A stretch of 64,000 nt of DNA. It comes from Armillaria gallica (taxonomy: Eukaryota; Basidiomycota; Agaricomycetes; Agaricales; Physalacriaceae). The position numbers and the translations under genes were made by a program. The notes under the pieces were generated by a model. That model worked only from the letters and a program-made list of their open reading frames with translations, had not been told where the DNA came from and did not search any database. Below are positions 33,901 to 47,300 of this stretch, piece after piece. Within the stretch, counting starts at the first letter, position 1. Every line of letters begins with the position of its first letter. The stretch is from assembly GCA_037576215.1 (NCBI GenBank), contig JBANDB010000009.1, positions 3,844,001 to 3,908,000 of the forward strand. Reading direction: 5' to 3'.

Positions 33901-36900
33901 AAGGTTGGATGCAACGACAACAATGTCAGCATCTTGGAAATCCTCGATTGTTGCGGAATTGAGGTTTGATACCGTAGAAAGAACCAGCACTTTGAATCCC
34001 TTCTTCGTAAATTTACGGACCTCCGAGTCCCACTGCCTCGTTAAGTGGGGTGGCACGACAATAAGGGTCGACTTTAGCATAATCTTCCCCTTAACGCGGC
34101 CCATGGCTTTGAACTCTTTCTCGACATCCTTGGCGGCACAGTCAATAAGACCGAGTGTGATAGCCGTCTTTCCGTAACCAACTTGATCGGCTAGTACACC
34201 ACCGCGGATATGAACCGGGCGCTGCGCACGTCCTTCGGCTCTCCATCCTAACGGGTCCAAAATGCTCTCCGAGATCTCCTCTTCGATGAAAGGCGCTGCA
34301 TTTCGAGATTCTTGCTTCAGCATCCATTCTAAAGACCGAAGTTGCTCCTTGCGAAGCGGAACCTTGAAACTGGGCGGCTGAGCATGTTCCTTATCAAGTT
34401 TGTTGCTGGAGATGACAAATTTAGGGAGGTTCAGGCTGACAACAGGAGTGAAGTTCATGTTAAGACGCCATGAAAGAGTCGGCTTTTCAATTCGGCCAGC
34501 CTTGGGAAGCCGGGAGAGTGCGCGATGAAGAAGAGAAGGGATGTTGACCCCAATTCGAACGATACCCATGTTGTCCTCCGTTAGCCTCAACTGCGTAACG
34601 AATGGGCTGGGTCTCCTCTTGAGCCTGCGCTCGAATTCCCCTGCTTCGACAGGATCCTCTACAGGGACGACTTTCTTGTTTACCTGCGTCCACTGTATAT
34701 GAGGCACTGCAGGAGCGCAACGCTCGCAGTTACACTGCCCCTCTGGCAAGGTTACATCTTGCCACGAGCTGAAATTATTGCCAGCGTCACGGATACGCTC
34801 CAAGAGCCATGCCAGCGCCTTGAAAGTGCCACGTTCATGGATCTTATCTACTTCCTGCCATGATCCACGCGGCCATTCCGGTCCAGCGTGATCGTTGAGT
34901 GGGACGGTGCAAGTAAGAAGGGCGGTGGCACTCCGACAAGCATCTTCTGAGACTGGGATCTCAAGCCCTTTGGCGGGAACAGAAAACTTCGCATCAGTGC
35001 TTTGTGAAGCCTACAAAAGAGGATCAGCCAGGCACGGGTTCGAACAAAATATTAACTTACCATTAAATGAACATTCTCTGCCCTCACCCACTTACAAGGG
35101 ATACGACATGAGACCTCTTCCTCCCCCTCGTTGGAGCTTTGCCGCCATGAAGGTGACAGTTTTGCAACAATAGGGCGCGCTTCGCCATATTGATGACGAC
35201 GTCGGCTGATGGAGAATACGAAGCTATCTTCCGAGTCACGTGTTCGGTGGGGGTCCATAAGCATAAACAGGGGTGGTAGTGTGCCTTCGTCTGACGATCT
35301 CTTATGTAGCGCCCCATTCGCAGTACCGCAACGGTCATAAAGTGTATAAACACCAGAAATATCGCGATCGAGTTTGGGGATGTCAGATTTGGCAACTGAC
35401 ACCCGCAAACGTGAAAAGATCATTTTGTTCTTGAAAGCATCTTCGGTAAGACCCAGACGCGCCTCCCACGATGGTACCAGCTCCCCTTCCCCTTTCACCT
35501 TGACGGTGACAGATGAGTTATGAGGAAGAGCAAAATCCCAGCTGCCGGATAGCAAGCTTTCAGCACAAGTGAACCTGCCGACCGGCGTTTCCAACAACCG
35601 TCGTATCTCAGCATTCGCAGGCTCGTGTTCCTCTGGTTTCGCAAACAACCGCCACTCCGTCTGCTGAGGATGCAAGAATAGTTCCAGTGTCGCCTCAGGG
35701 GACTGATACACAGCACTCCAATACTCTTGTCGTTTGGGTTCCACAAAGCGCAGTTCAGACTTGACGGCGCGCAAAACTGCAGCACACCAGCTCGACCATC
35801 GTGCCTCTGGAATCTTTACGTTAGCAGATTCCTGCAAACCATCAAGCACTTCTTGGCTGACACCCGACAACGAAATCGACATGGGAAGCGACGCCTTGAG
35901 CTCCTTGGCAAACTCCGAAGGCGGCAACCTGGGGTTCTCCGCAGAAAATATGATAGGCTCTGGGTTATGCTCAGGACGGCCACCACACTTCTTACAGTAT
36001 GGTGTACTGCAATCCTTGCAGCGAAAGAGTTCCCTGGTAGTCATATCTGTCCGTCCCTCGCACTCACAAAGGCGCGCACTCTTTTCTGCATCCTTCAAGA
36101 GGTCGGCCAATGTCCGGTTGCCAGTCGCAGAAAGATTGAGGGGCTTCTCGACAAGCTGTCCTTCACCCGTAATGCGGTCCTCCATAGCTACAACATCTTC
36201 AACGGGATGATCGACTTCCATTGGCGTCTCGGCGTCCGTTTGGGTGCCCCGCTTTGACTCATAACTCTCGGAATCATCCCCCGCCTTGAGAAGCTTCTTT
36301 CCACAAACGAGTGCAGCCAATATACACGACCCAACGACCGTCGTGGACATGGCGTTGCCTGCCAGATCTGCCAATTGATCCTCCGTTTCACGCGTCAAAA
36401 GCAGCTTATCTACAGGAAGACCCTGCATCGACAAAGCCTCCAATCCAACCATCGGTCCACCGCGGTTGGTGATGTATGGGATCATGGATGGAGTAAGGCA
36501 TGGGCAGATTCCAACTTTATTGGAACCAATGGTACGATCGACGTTTTGAGAAAGATTCCAAACTTGACTACAAGGAAACATTAACAATGGCTCCTCATAT
36601 TCGGGGAAGGAACTTACGTCTTATACGAAGGATCGATGCCTTTCTTTGCGTCTCGTAGGACACTGATATCCATCAAATCCCAAACTCTCTCTACCTGCCC
36701 GATGCCCCAATCTCCCCAAGCAAAATCCGGAAGTTTGCAGAAACCGCCTGACAGTAGATCGATTTAATAATAAGAGCTTAGGGAGAAAGTAATAACAATA
36801 CCTTCGTCCCAACTCGTAAGAGGACGCTTCGATCCCAGACCTTCCTCAAGCCTTGCTCGCTGATGCCGGGATTCGCAACGACTCCAATCGGTTCGTCCTG

Positions 36901-37930
36901 TGCGCCGATCAAGGGCATTATAGCTCTCCTGGACGAGCTTTTGACGGGCGTGATGTATACGAGGATCGTCAGAAGCCAACAGAAAAGCGTCCAGAGTGGA
37001 GGATGCAGGCCGCTTGAGTTTGCTTGTGACGTAATCCTTCCACTCATCGGGAATAGATGAATTTTTCTTGTCGACTGCGATCAAGTAAACTCTGGTGCGC
37101 GTATGGGGAATATAGTACTGTTTCGTGTCGACACGGGAAAAGGTCGCGCTATAGCCATGTGCTTCAAACTTCTCTTGTACTCGGGACCATGGAGCAGAGC
37201 ATACGTTCTCGAGTATGACAATGGGGGGTCTATGATTGGTAACCCAGGACATCATACCACGGAACGTACGTCCAGATTCACCGTTCGCATCGATATCCTG
37301 CTTTTCGTTGTTGAGATTGGAGTAGTCGACGCATGATGTACCGGCCACTAAGAGATCAACATCGCCTGGTACCGGCGCTAATGCACCGTATGCAGTGTGA
37401 CTACAGTCAAATCAGTGTTGAATTGTTATCCAAGAGGATAGAACGCACGCTTCAGCACCGCCCAGCTCACAGACATCACGAAAGAGAATGGGAGGATGAA
37501 AATTCCTCTCAATGTACGCCTGTTTGAAAGGCTCGATTTCACACGAGAAGACATGCTCAATTTCGAAATTGACGCCATGTTGCTCTAGTAGTGACTTCTG
37601 GATGAGTTCGAGGGCTAGAAGAGGTGATTCTGTGCCAGAGCACATCGTCGCGACGCGCAGTTTGCGTCCGGAGACATGGTCAGCGACTTGCTTGATATGG
37701 GGTATCCTGCTGACGAGGTCGGAGAAAATGGCGGGTATATCGTGAATAGGTGGCAGATCTGACGCGTCTGGCGCGGCAGATTTAGTCCCTTTTTTAGTGG
37801 GAACAATGGAAGCGTCGTCGTCGTCGTCCATATCGACGTCAGAAGAAGGGTCATCCTTTTTCTTCTTGGATCCACCGAAAAACGATGTGATGGACTTCTG
37901 TCCTTTTGGGTGGCTGTTGTCCTTTGCCAT
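30967..37930 (-). CDS. DNMT5: DNMT5: cytosine-5 DNA methyltransferase with SNF2 ATPase and RING finger
   Basis: Ten exons on the minus strand (37930-37449, 37400-36802, 36747-36618, 36567-35061, 35010-33711, 33660-32632, 32579-32479, 32427-32240, 32190-31441, 31384-30967) sum to 6,504 nt, 2,167 residues, all phases consistent. Methyltransferase domain: motif I MCSGTESPLLALE (about 98-110), catalytic cysteine in GTSCVDYS (Cys about 184), ILENV, QYYIPHTRTRVYLIA. A cysteine-rich segment (CECEG, CKDCSTPYCKKCGG) follows. SNF2 ATPase: LADQVGYGKTAITLG (about 1186), VVDEYTYLD as Walker B, LSGTPP, then a RING (CPNC, CGHMGCLECVRTC, about 1946-1995) and the HELICc end (AVGRLVRYGQEKHVYVWRF). In Cryptococcus, Dnmt5 is an ATP-dependent maintenance methyltransferase. 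Unlike that protein no chromodomain is seen; instead QKSITSFF at residues 11-18 fits a PCNA-binding motif. A low-complexity acidic/basic insert of about 200 residues interrupts the ATPase. Confidence 0.96.
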
Positions 37931-38216
37931 AGTGGTAAGAGAGAAAGACGTTGTCACAAACGCGTTACGTCACATGTCACACATGGTGTACTTAACTAGG
38001 ACTGTACTTAACTCTAGCGGCCCGCCTGACCGACCTTGTTCTACAACATTCGGCTCTGTTCCTTGAAGGACAGCTGGAGGTACATTAAAGAGTACAATTA
38101 GTTCCCTATTGCTGAGCGCCGATAAATAAACCAAATATGAAAAAGGCTGAACATAAAGTGTAATAAAAGTTGAATAAAGTTGATAAAACTAACTCCGAAA
38201 ACTGAAAAGAGTCAAA

Positions 38217-40573
38217 TCACGGCGGCGCGCCGTCTCGTACGAACACCCATTTCCCTCCAACGTTCTGCATGCTCCCGCCAGAACTAGACATACTACTGGC
38301 CTGCTTGTTATCTGGATATTCCGTCTGCACATCGGAACCACCTCCTAGAACGATGGCCTCCGTCCCAGGATCCTCGTGACTGAACTGCGAGAATCCACCC
38401 CTCCCACGACCTCGAGGAAAACCACCTCGACCTCTCTGAAATTGTTTTTGGGTAACGTATTGTCCTTGCCCTTGCCAGTCTGAATACTGATTCTGCTGCG
38501 GTACCCCAATTATCCCACTCATGGCCGTCATGAGATATTGCATCAACTGCTCCTGGGAAGGTGGCAGACCGTTTGTCACCTCCCACATCTTCCCGAAGGA
38601 TTCCCATGCGGCCGGCGAGGTGGGATCAAATGTCTGTGGATTAAACGCTTCGAGTCCAGCCGATGGTTCGATTGACTGCACTGGCTCGACTACGGTCGTA
38701 GAAGGTGGAGGAGGAGATTCATGATAACTGGTAGACGTAGACGCAACTGGCGGAGCCGTAGGCACCGTGTCGACAGATACGGCTGGGGGTGGCTGTGTAA
38801 TTGACTGCTCTTTTGACTCCGCTTCGGGCGACTGCGAACGAGGCCGTACATCTCGTCCAAACTCGTCTTTCTCGCCGTCACCACTAGATTCAGTAACATT
38901 TCTGGATTCTGCGACAGGCATTGACGGTCTCCTAGGAGGACTATATGGCCTGACGTCTCGCCTACCGCCATATCTACGGGGACTTCTAGACCGACTGCGT
39001 CCTGCTCTTCGAGGACTCATGTCTTTTTCCTTGAAACGATCACGGATATCCCTACTACCTCGTCCATTATTCCTGTCATGATCTCGATAACCATTTCGGT
39101 GTTCCGATGGAGAAACTCCTCGGTCATTACTGTACTCTCTGACACCGCCTAAACCATTGTAACGGTCATGAGGAGGAAGATCACGACTATTGGGTGACAT
39201 AGGTGGATATCGTTGATCAGAAAGAGATGGCGGTGACAGAGATGCAGCAGGTCTGCGAGGATCAGGGACATTTGTAACATTAACGAAGTCAGCGGGCGGT
39301 GGAGCAGGCGCACTGACCCCACCATTCCCACGTTGAGCCGTTTGAGCAAGCTGCTGTAGTATAGCTAGCTGTGAGAGCTCCAGTTGAGGCGCGGTTGTCC
39401 CTGTTGTGTTTGCTGCTGTTTGCCTGACCGAAAAAAAATTAGCCTTGGCCGGAAGAGAAGACAAATAAAACCCACCCGTTCAATGCAGGCTTAGCAGCCT
39501 GTTGAAGAAGTAGAGCGAGTAAAGTTGATTGTGGATCCACCGTCTGAACAGGAGGACTTTGCGTCGCGGGAGGTGTTACGCTCTTCGATTGTAAAGTGGC
39601 GCTTCGAGGATCGGATGTGACAAGTGATTTCTCGGGCTCTATTAGAAACAAACCATCACGTTTCAGTTTTCTGACTTTCAGTTTACAGGAACTCCCGAGG
39701 AGAGCAAAGAAGGATGGGGTTGTATAAGTAGGGAAAGTACTTAGCGAATACATGGCAGGATAATGATAAGCACCTTTTTCTGAATCCTTCACCGTTTTGG
39801 TCAAGCTCGAAAGAATCTGGGCCGGAAATGTATTTGCTTTTACCCAAATATCAAGTATCTTTTTGGTTTTTTCCTGTAAAAATGAGAAAAGGGTCGATCA
39901 GGACCATGTCTAGTTAACATTATCGCAGAAGACAGAAAGGCCATAGAGCTGTATAGCACAGGACAAGGGCGCCAAAGAAAATAATCGTCAGACTCTATGA
40001 TAGATACGCATGCTGCCGTAATGCCTGTAGCGAAGATAAGGTGCACGTCTTTGGCACATTCTGTCTCGATGATGTCAGCGAATTCTGTACGACACTAACC
40101 TTGAATTCATCTTTTCCAACGGAAAGCATATCTTGGAAAAGACCTTCCAAGATACCTTCAATCTTGGCAAGAAATGTGGCAGCGTTGCCTTGACTGGAAC
40201 CAGCTGAAAGTTCGTGCTTGTTAACCTGGTGTCGCGCCGCCCGAGAGAGTGCGTCAAAGACATATAGACTGTGAATCTTGGACGGAGCCGGAAGGGCTTT
40301 GTGGGTACGATACAGAATAGACACAAGTTGGACATCATCCTATAGAAGAAACGCAGCAGAAAGTCGAACAATCAGCACATCAGGATGCCTGGGAAACAAT
40401 GTAATGCACGCACCTTCATCGACTTGAGCGCGATTTCTGTCAGCTTCGTCACTTTCGACGCTGAAAGACGCTTGGCTGTCACAATCTCCTTCAGCTGCGA
40501 TTCGAAATCCTGCATTACGGTTTAATAACAATATGCCGACAGAGGCAACAGAACTTACACTGAGCAATGCCAT
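38217..40573 (-). CDS. CID-domain protein (RNA polymerase II CTD-interacting)
   Basis: Six exons on the minus strand (40573-40559, 40509-40414, 40339-40100, 39873-39774, 39638-39476, 39423-38217) give 606 residues. The N-terminal about 135 residues form a CTD-interaction domain: DFESQLKEIVTAKRLSASKV, then LTEIALKSMKDDVQLVSILY, KIHSLYVFDALSRAAR and EKTKKILDIWVKANTFP. Such domains bind the phosphorylated repeat tail of Pol II in termination and 3' processing (Pcf11, Nrd1/Seb1, SCAF). The long remainder is disordered: Ala/Gln-rich, an RS/RD-rich zone (RSRSRSPRRYGGRR), Pro/Ser-rich linkers and an RGG region (QRGRGGFPRGRGRGG) that could bind RNA. No RRM was seen, so assignment to a named orthologue is left open. 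The first exon is only 15 nt. Confidence 0.9.
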
Positions 40574-40732
40574 TATAGCTTTCATAGACCCTCCGAGGGG
40601 GCCAGGAAAAGATACGAGTAAGTACAGGTAGAAAGAGGATGTAGCGAAGTTGTGGCGTGAGGGAGGGAGGATCTTGTTTACACTTGTTGTTTATGATGCG
40701 CACCTGATTCCCGTTCCACGTTCTCTGGCTGT
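40574..40732. promoter_or_regulatory. Bidirectional promoter interval, CID protein/PET117
   Basis: The two start codons are 159 bases apart on opposite strands. No obvious TATA box is present. Sharing of control elements is likely from the spacing but not shown. Confidence 0.45.
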
Positions 40733-41160
40733 ATGTCACTCCCAGCGAAGGCGACGCTTACTTGCGCCTGTCTTTTCACTGCCCTCACCGTTTATGCAGT
40801 TCACTTTCAGCAAAAGCAGGAGCGTGAGGTGAGAGCCATACTTGATGTAAGGAATACCTACTCAAGCTGGACTAGACGCAATACCAAGGTGTGCTAAAGG
40901 ATGACATCCGCCGGGCGGAGAAGATGCGCCAACGCAAGGATGACTTCGAAGAATCTAAACGGAAGCGCGCGTTGTACGAAAGCGTTCAAAGGGTTGAAAA
41001 AATACCTCTGATGCGTGATCTTGTCGTCTGGTACATATGGATTTTATTGCGCTTTGCTGAAAGAATTTATTCAAAACATCTAGATAAGTTAACTTTGGCG
41101 AAGTTCCCCTTACTCAGAGGCTGTACAAACTATCCGCAATACCATTGGCGGTCGACATGA
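40733..41160 (+). CDS. PET117: PET117-like mitochondrial cytochrome oxidase assembly protein (C-terminus uncertain)
   Basis: Exon 1 (40733-40828) encodes MSLPAKATLTCACLF, a single hydrophobic span continuing to TVYAVHFQQKQERE. After a 47-nt intron, exon 2 (from 40876) encodes TQYQGVLKDDIRRAEKMRQR then KDDFEESKRKRALYESVQ. This order (short N-terminal span, VHFxQxxER, YQGVLxDDxRRxEKxRQR) is that of Pet117, a small inner-membrane-associated protein needed for heme-related steps of cytochrome c oxidase assembly. Family members usually end soon after the ESVQ segment; here the frame stays open to 41160 with an unrelated hydrophobic tail. Another intron near 40995-41080 or a different end is likely, so the 3' boundary is weak. 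Confidence 0.72.
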
Positions 41161-44100
41161 TTTCAAAATGTCAGTTTGGAGCTTGTATCGTTTAGTTACT
41201 TACGTCGACGGTTCCCTGGAACCCCCAATGCGCATGTCAATACATGGAATCGGTCAATGTTTGCTGTTAATGGCACACTATCAGTGATGACTAGTCTGGC
41301 TCACTTTCAAGCTGGAGTGCGCATCGGCATAAAGAGTAAGAACCGCCTAAGACCTCTGCCTGACTCATCAGTTGCCTAGTCTCCCCTAGGCAGACTCTTA
41401 TCTCTTGACAGGCAAGCAGTCGAGATTATATCAGTTGCCCTTGTAATTAAAATATGGCACCCTTCGAGCGCTCGGCGATAGTGAAGCGTGCCCCAGACAA
41501 ACCTCTCAATGCTACGTTCAAAACATATCGATTCCCTCGCCAAAAATGACTTGGTTCGGTTTTCTGCTCTACTTTCTCGCTTTTCAATTCGTCTTTCCTG
41601 TTCTCACTTTCTTGCGCTTATTCCATTTTCTTCTAATAGACGAGCCTATTCCTTGGGTCCCTGCTAGTGATCCGTTTAAGTTTGTCTCAGGGGACGCTGA
41701 GACTAACTGTTTGATCCTTTAGCCATGATTTCCGAGTATTCCCCGCACACTTGTGCTATGCAGATGCCAATCGGGGGAGGACTTCACCCGTCCTGAGTTA
41801 GACACTCTCCAAGGGTTCAAATTCGTACCTTCTTTCAAATAGGCAGGGCGATAGACGCTGCGTGTTAGAGCTACGATGCTACTATCGCATATGGATGTCG
41901 ATAGAGCGGTCCTCTGGTTTGTCATAGTTGCGAAAGCCAGCCTCCAATCGGGGAGGAAAGTATCATCGTGGGAATTGCAAGAGGCTAAAATGTCGTGTGA
42001 GTGCCTGGGAAATGTCACTTAGACTCAGAGGATGTGGGAGGCATCGCATATAGGTATCATGGCCAAGTCTGAATACGCCTACGGGTGGTGATCCCAAAAA
42101 ATTGGCACGATCACATTCAACAAACTTGAGCAACCTATTGAAATTTTCGTTATTACACGACTGAGTCGACCTGCTGTTTCGCTTTTCCACGTACTTACGT
42201 CCTCGTTTGGCGACCTGACTACGCACGTCATGAATTACATCCGATGGGTCACCCCGGGGGTTCTCTCAGGCGGAAATTACAGGATAGCCAGCCGTTTTGC
42301 AACTGCGATTTTTCAAGACACCAGAAAGTTTCAGACAGCCGACACACCGTCAAGGACGTAAATGTATTGAAAGAGGCGTCTGATTTCGCGAGTACTGATC
42401 TAGATTGAGACGGCGGATACGAATAAGCATGTGAAAGCGCTATGTAGTACCAAGAGCTTGCGTATGCAAGATCCTCAAGTCCGAATCAGGGTTGGGACAT
42501 TCTATGACCGAGTCCATCACGTCTGACTCGGATAAAAATCAGGTATATGTCATACCCCACCTCCGCCACGAGTCTCACCCTAGAGGCAAGTCATAAGCCG
42601 GCGGGGGTCGTTTGAGCATTAAAGTGAAGGTCAAGCCAGGTCAAACCCAAGTACGCAGTCAGTGCGAAGAGTTAAGTCCAAAAAAGCCGTTCCAGGAGCA
42701 GAAGCAAAGGGCTACGTCACAACTTGCTAACCACCTCCGAAAGACACAACCGGAAGACTTCGGAGTTCCGTCTAGATCGTCTTGTGCCCAGCTAATTTCA
42801 ACTTCAACGATCCCTTGTCACGATCCACCACAAAAGCAGGTCTGTATTCCCCCAGGAATTGTTCCTCGTTTCCGCTCCGCGACTGATTAATGTGGGGGTA
42901 TGAGGATGATCATGTGTATGTCTCATCACCTTCTGAGAGTGCCGCCCGTCGAGCATTTTGAACTGAATTGGCCATTGTGACAGTGGTTACCTGCTGCGCC
43001 CGGGACATATGGGCCATCTGCCGATCTCGTAACATGTTGCAAGTTGTTGAAAGCCGGTCTCGAGCATGTCCGGACGGAACATATATTCAAGTTCTAGCTT
43101 CATCAGCGTTTCACGATCAAGCTTCGTTGTAAGTTCTGTTGACGAGCGCCGACGACTAGTGACTCATGTAGACGGCGGGTGTCAAAGCAAGGCGCTTCCA
43201 CCGAAAGACATCACTGTAGGGGCATGGTTTCGATAGGAGCCAGGAGGTGGTATTCTTGTCCGTTCAGGCCGTCGAATTGAAATAGTAGCCTCGGAGGGCA
43301 CGCACATGCTAGATCAGGAAAACTGCTCATTTGTTCCACCTGCCGCAGCGAAAAGAGGGAATTTCGGATCGGAGGAACGCAGGCTGGGTCTGAGAATGAT
43401 GCATTAATGATGGGTGACTCGCTGGGTCTGTGTTGCCAACTGCGCTCATGGAATTAGCATAACACCAGTGCAAAGCTGTCAATTGTGAGATCGAGATATC
43501 ACGTTTGGTCCTGTGAGAACATAAAACGGGCAGCTGATATGATGCAGTCACACAGGCGCCATTCTACTAAGAGCAACTAGATATTCTGACAAGAGAAGGG
43601 AACGGGGAAACTCTGGGGATATTAACTCCCGCTCCCAGATAAGACCGCTGAATGAAATGTCGAAAAGGCATCGAGCATAGACACAAACGATGGAGGCTCT
43701 TTCACTTGTGAAATGACAGCTGACTGATAGCGTGGAGATGAATCAATGGATTGCGGGGTAAGTTCATACAAAGGTCATATGAAGGGAATATTGCATGATC
43801 CTAGCAAATTTTGGGTGGACGACGACGGAACGGATCAGTCGCAGGGCTGCTACTGCTGCTACTGGGCTCGCCAGAGGCAACATATGGTCGACTGCTCTAG
43901 TGTGGCGCGGGTGCGGGGTATCAAATAAAATTTGTAGTTTCCATATTCCAGGCACTCCGGGAGGAACATTCTTCCCGGGCCGAGATGATGCGCCGGCTAC
44001 GGGCGACTCCGGGTGTTACCCAATCAGACCGGATCTTCGGAGCGGCCTCAAAAACTGAACACTCTCAGTGGGGCTTTTTCACTACCCTCATTGGGCAAAG

Positions 44101-44300
44101 TCTGTTCAACACTAATTTGTTGTTCAGAATCGCAGCGTGCGCACGTCGTTGTCGTCGTACACGCCAAGGGCAGTCCTTTCTTTGCCCTTCATTTTTCCAC
44201 AGTGACGCTCTGACCGGCGTACTTTTTCCCCGTCGATCGCGGTATCCGTTTCCGACAATCTTGAAACGAATTACACTCCTTACCACCTTCCACCACCACC
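41161..44300. other. Long intergenic region, about 3.1 kb
   Basis: No multi-exon gene was recognised. One small frame, 41546-41722 (+), reads MTWFGFLLYFLAFQFVFPVL and is strongly hydrophobic for its first about 30 residues, but has no support beyond that. Other frames of 60-136 codons look random. The last few hundred bases before 44301 include pyrimidine-rich tracts and the repeated CCACCACCACC just before the ATG, probably the leader of the Reg1-like gene. Confidence 0.5.
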
Positions 44301-47300
44301 ATGGCCAACTACCTCCCGGTTTTACTCGTTTCGGTGTCGACGAATGCGACGCCAGACGACTCTGCTCTATCTACCCTGCCACGCGGGCAGGTTGACTACT
44401 TGAGCCACGACTGGCAAGAAGAGGACGTCTGGAAATCGTGGCGGAACATGACGAGACAAAAGAACGAAATTGCAAATGGGATGCGTCTAGAGAATGCTAG
44501 CTGGAGAACTTGGTGGAAACAACGGAATAAACTCAAGACGGTGTCCCCAGAGACGCTCAACTGGTGCGGCAATCACCTTTTCTTTCTATTCCTGGACTCT
44601 AACAACGTATTCAATTCCTCCTTTTCCCTGCTCGGCAGGCTAAAGGACTCAGATGTTACCTGGCTCTATGGACCTCTACATACTGCAGTAGAATGGGCCC
44701 CACCTCCACGCAAATCGACCGTCACTCCCAATGACCATCTCGATTTGTCCTCTCCCAAACATAAGCCTATCTTGAAATACCGCAACCTTAGCGAGTTTCT
44801 TACTTCGGATCTACCCCACAGTCCGGCCTTGAGCCCCCCGGAAAGTGATAGCGAACAAAGTGCTAACCAACAACACCGCCATTCGGAATCTCAAACGGAC
44901 GTTTCTGTAAGCAATCAGTCACGGCCTCCATTGGGACACACCAAGTCCGACACCCACATCACTCGCTGGGGCCCGGATCGAGCATTCCGCAAGGATTCGC
45001 CACCAAGAGTGGACCCACCCGCAGCCAGCGCTGAAGATCGTACATCCGGCGCATTACGTTCATCAAGCCATGCCTACAGCGGCACCGATCTTAATGGCTA
45101 TTTCCAGGCACATCTACGGTCCAGCGACAATTCCCCGCTCTCTGGATCCGATGCAAACAACAGCGCCAACACGAACAGCTCCTCACTTCAGACTAAGACT
45201 CAGCCAAAGAAGAAGCAGAAGCATATTACTTTCAACACCTTTGTCGAGCAATGTATAGCAATTGATAAGCCGAAGTCTACCCGAGCCGAGAAGGTCAAGA
45301 AGGGCAGCGTTTCGCTACCTACTGGAAGCCGCTCTGGCTGGGATGGCCGGACAGGAGCGAAGGGTGTTAACTGGCAGATGAATTATGAAGACGATGAAGA
45401 TGACGACGAGGAGGGTGACGAAGGAGGGTGAGTTGCTTGACGTTCATTCTGGTTCCGAGCTTACCCTCTTACTAGTTATGATGAGGATGTCGAAATTTCC
45501 TCCGCGTCTCCGCAGACGTCGTCTGATGAAGAGGGATCTTCGTCGCATTGGGAGAAACGGCAGTCTCATTCGCCGTCTTATCCTTCACCACGCAATGATG
45601 ATGATTACGCTGACAACGAGTGTGCTATCTGTACCGATTCGGAGTCAGAAACTGAACCGTCGCAGCCTCGAACGGCTTATTCCTATCCCCTCGTGAATCA
45701 TGCTCAAGATGATTCAGATGACGAAGACGATGGTATAATCGAAATGCGACCCTCGAGGCACACTCAGGTCTCGACCACGTCTACACCTGCCAGCCAAAGG
45801 TCCCAATCAAAGGCGTCTAATGCGTCTTCATCGACCTCGACTTCATCTACGTCGACCTCGTCGTCGATAAATGCCGAGTCTTCGAATTCGACGACTCCAG
45901 AGTCAGGCGGTGAGCAACGCCGGAGGCGGGGTTCCAAGTCCGGGAGAAATGTCAAGACGGCGGTTAGGCGGCGTCACTCGTCTAGCGCGTCAGCAGCGAC
46001 TCTCCGGCCCCAGGCACCTCCGTCATCCACCTCTTCGTCGTCCTCGTCGTCCTCATCGTCCTCATCCCTCATTGCAACCAATACCCTATCCCCTTATGCC
46101 TTAGCTTCAGGGTCAGGTCACGAACAAGCATCACAGAGCTTCCTTACGCACAATGTCAGTACGATCGCACCTATTGCGCCGACAATGCTAAAGATTGGTG
46201 GCGGTGCTGATGACTGGAGTTGGGACGGTTTTGGCGTGCGCCACCATTTCTCCGGACATCATCGTACTGGTCATTCACAACATAACGAACTGTGGATGGA
46301 AGGCTTTGGTGACGAGGGTTGGAGTGACGAAGGGTACGGCAATGTCTACGACGGTCCCAAGAACGACTCGACGGCTTCGGGAGAACCAGTGGAATTGGTG
46401 TATGTTCCCAACCCTGCTTTGGGAAGAGGGTTTGGCGGAGTCTACGGACGCGATGACACCCTGGGCATTGACGAGAGTGAGAAGGAGGATGACAATGTTG
46501 TACCAACAGCGCGTCCGGCTGAGGACGGCGGTGAGACGACATATCACCATAAGGGGGCGTACTTTAGTGTGGCAGATGACCCCAGACAACAGCTGAAGGC
46601 GAAGAAACTGGAACGCAGAGCAGGAGGACCACCTTCGCCTGTGCGAGTAGTTGTGCGCACGCCACCTCAGGTCCAGGCTGATGCTGGGGGCAGTCCATAT
46701 GATTATTTTGGCGGCATGGATATGAACCCTGGTGAAGATTACTTTGGGCGTCCTGGCGGAGCTGGTAGGAGGAGAGTAGTGAGAAGGGAGGATGACGCGG
46801 TCGAAGATGAGAGGAGAGAGAGTACCGATCCTTCGTCTCAGTCTTCGACTGGCGCGGTAAGCATTCCTAAGGTGTCAAGGCCTACATCTCCTCCTACAAC
46901 GGCATCGCTACAACCACCGCCTACCCGCGGGCGAACTTCATCACCAACAGGGCCGTCGCCAGCTACATCCCCCTCATCGTCAGCAGCGGGTGCTCCTCCT
47001 CGTGGTAGATCTCTAACACGTTCACCATCATGGTCAAGTGGCGTTTCGGACCGCGAGCGATCAAGGTCAAAAAGTGTGAGCTCGACGTCACCGATAGGAA
47101 GCTTATCGCCTGATGGTAGCCATAACAGCATTAGTGCCGTAGCCGGCGGTTTATACGCTGGCGATCGGTCGGAGAGAGACAGGACGGGAAGAAGGAAAGA
47201 GAGTCGACGGCTAGGAAGCTCAAGTGGAAGCAGCGTGAGTCCTGATACGGGTTCGAAAACGCCGGAGCCAGAATCGCTCTCTTCTTCTATCAGCTCTTCA

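Noticed and set aside
45830..46075. TCG/TCC triplet-rich stretch taken first for a microsatellite
   Set aside because: It lies in frame inside the Reg1-like coding sequence and encodes a serine run, so it is listed with the gene.
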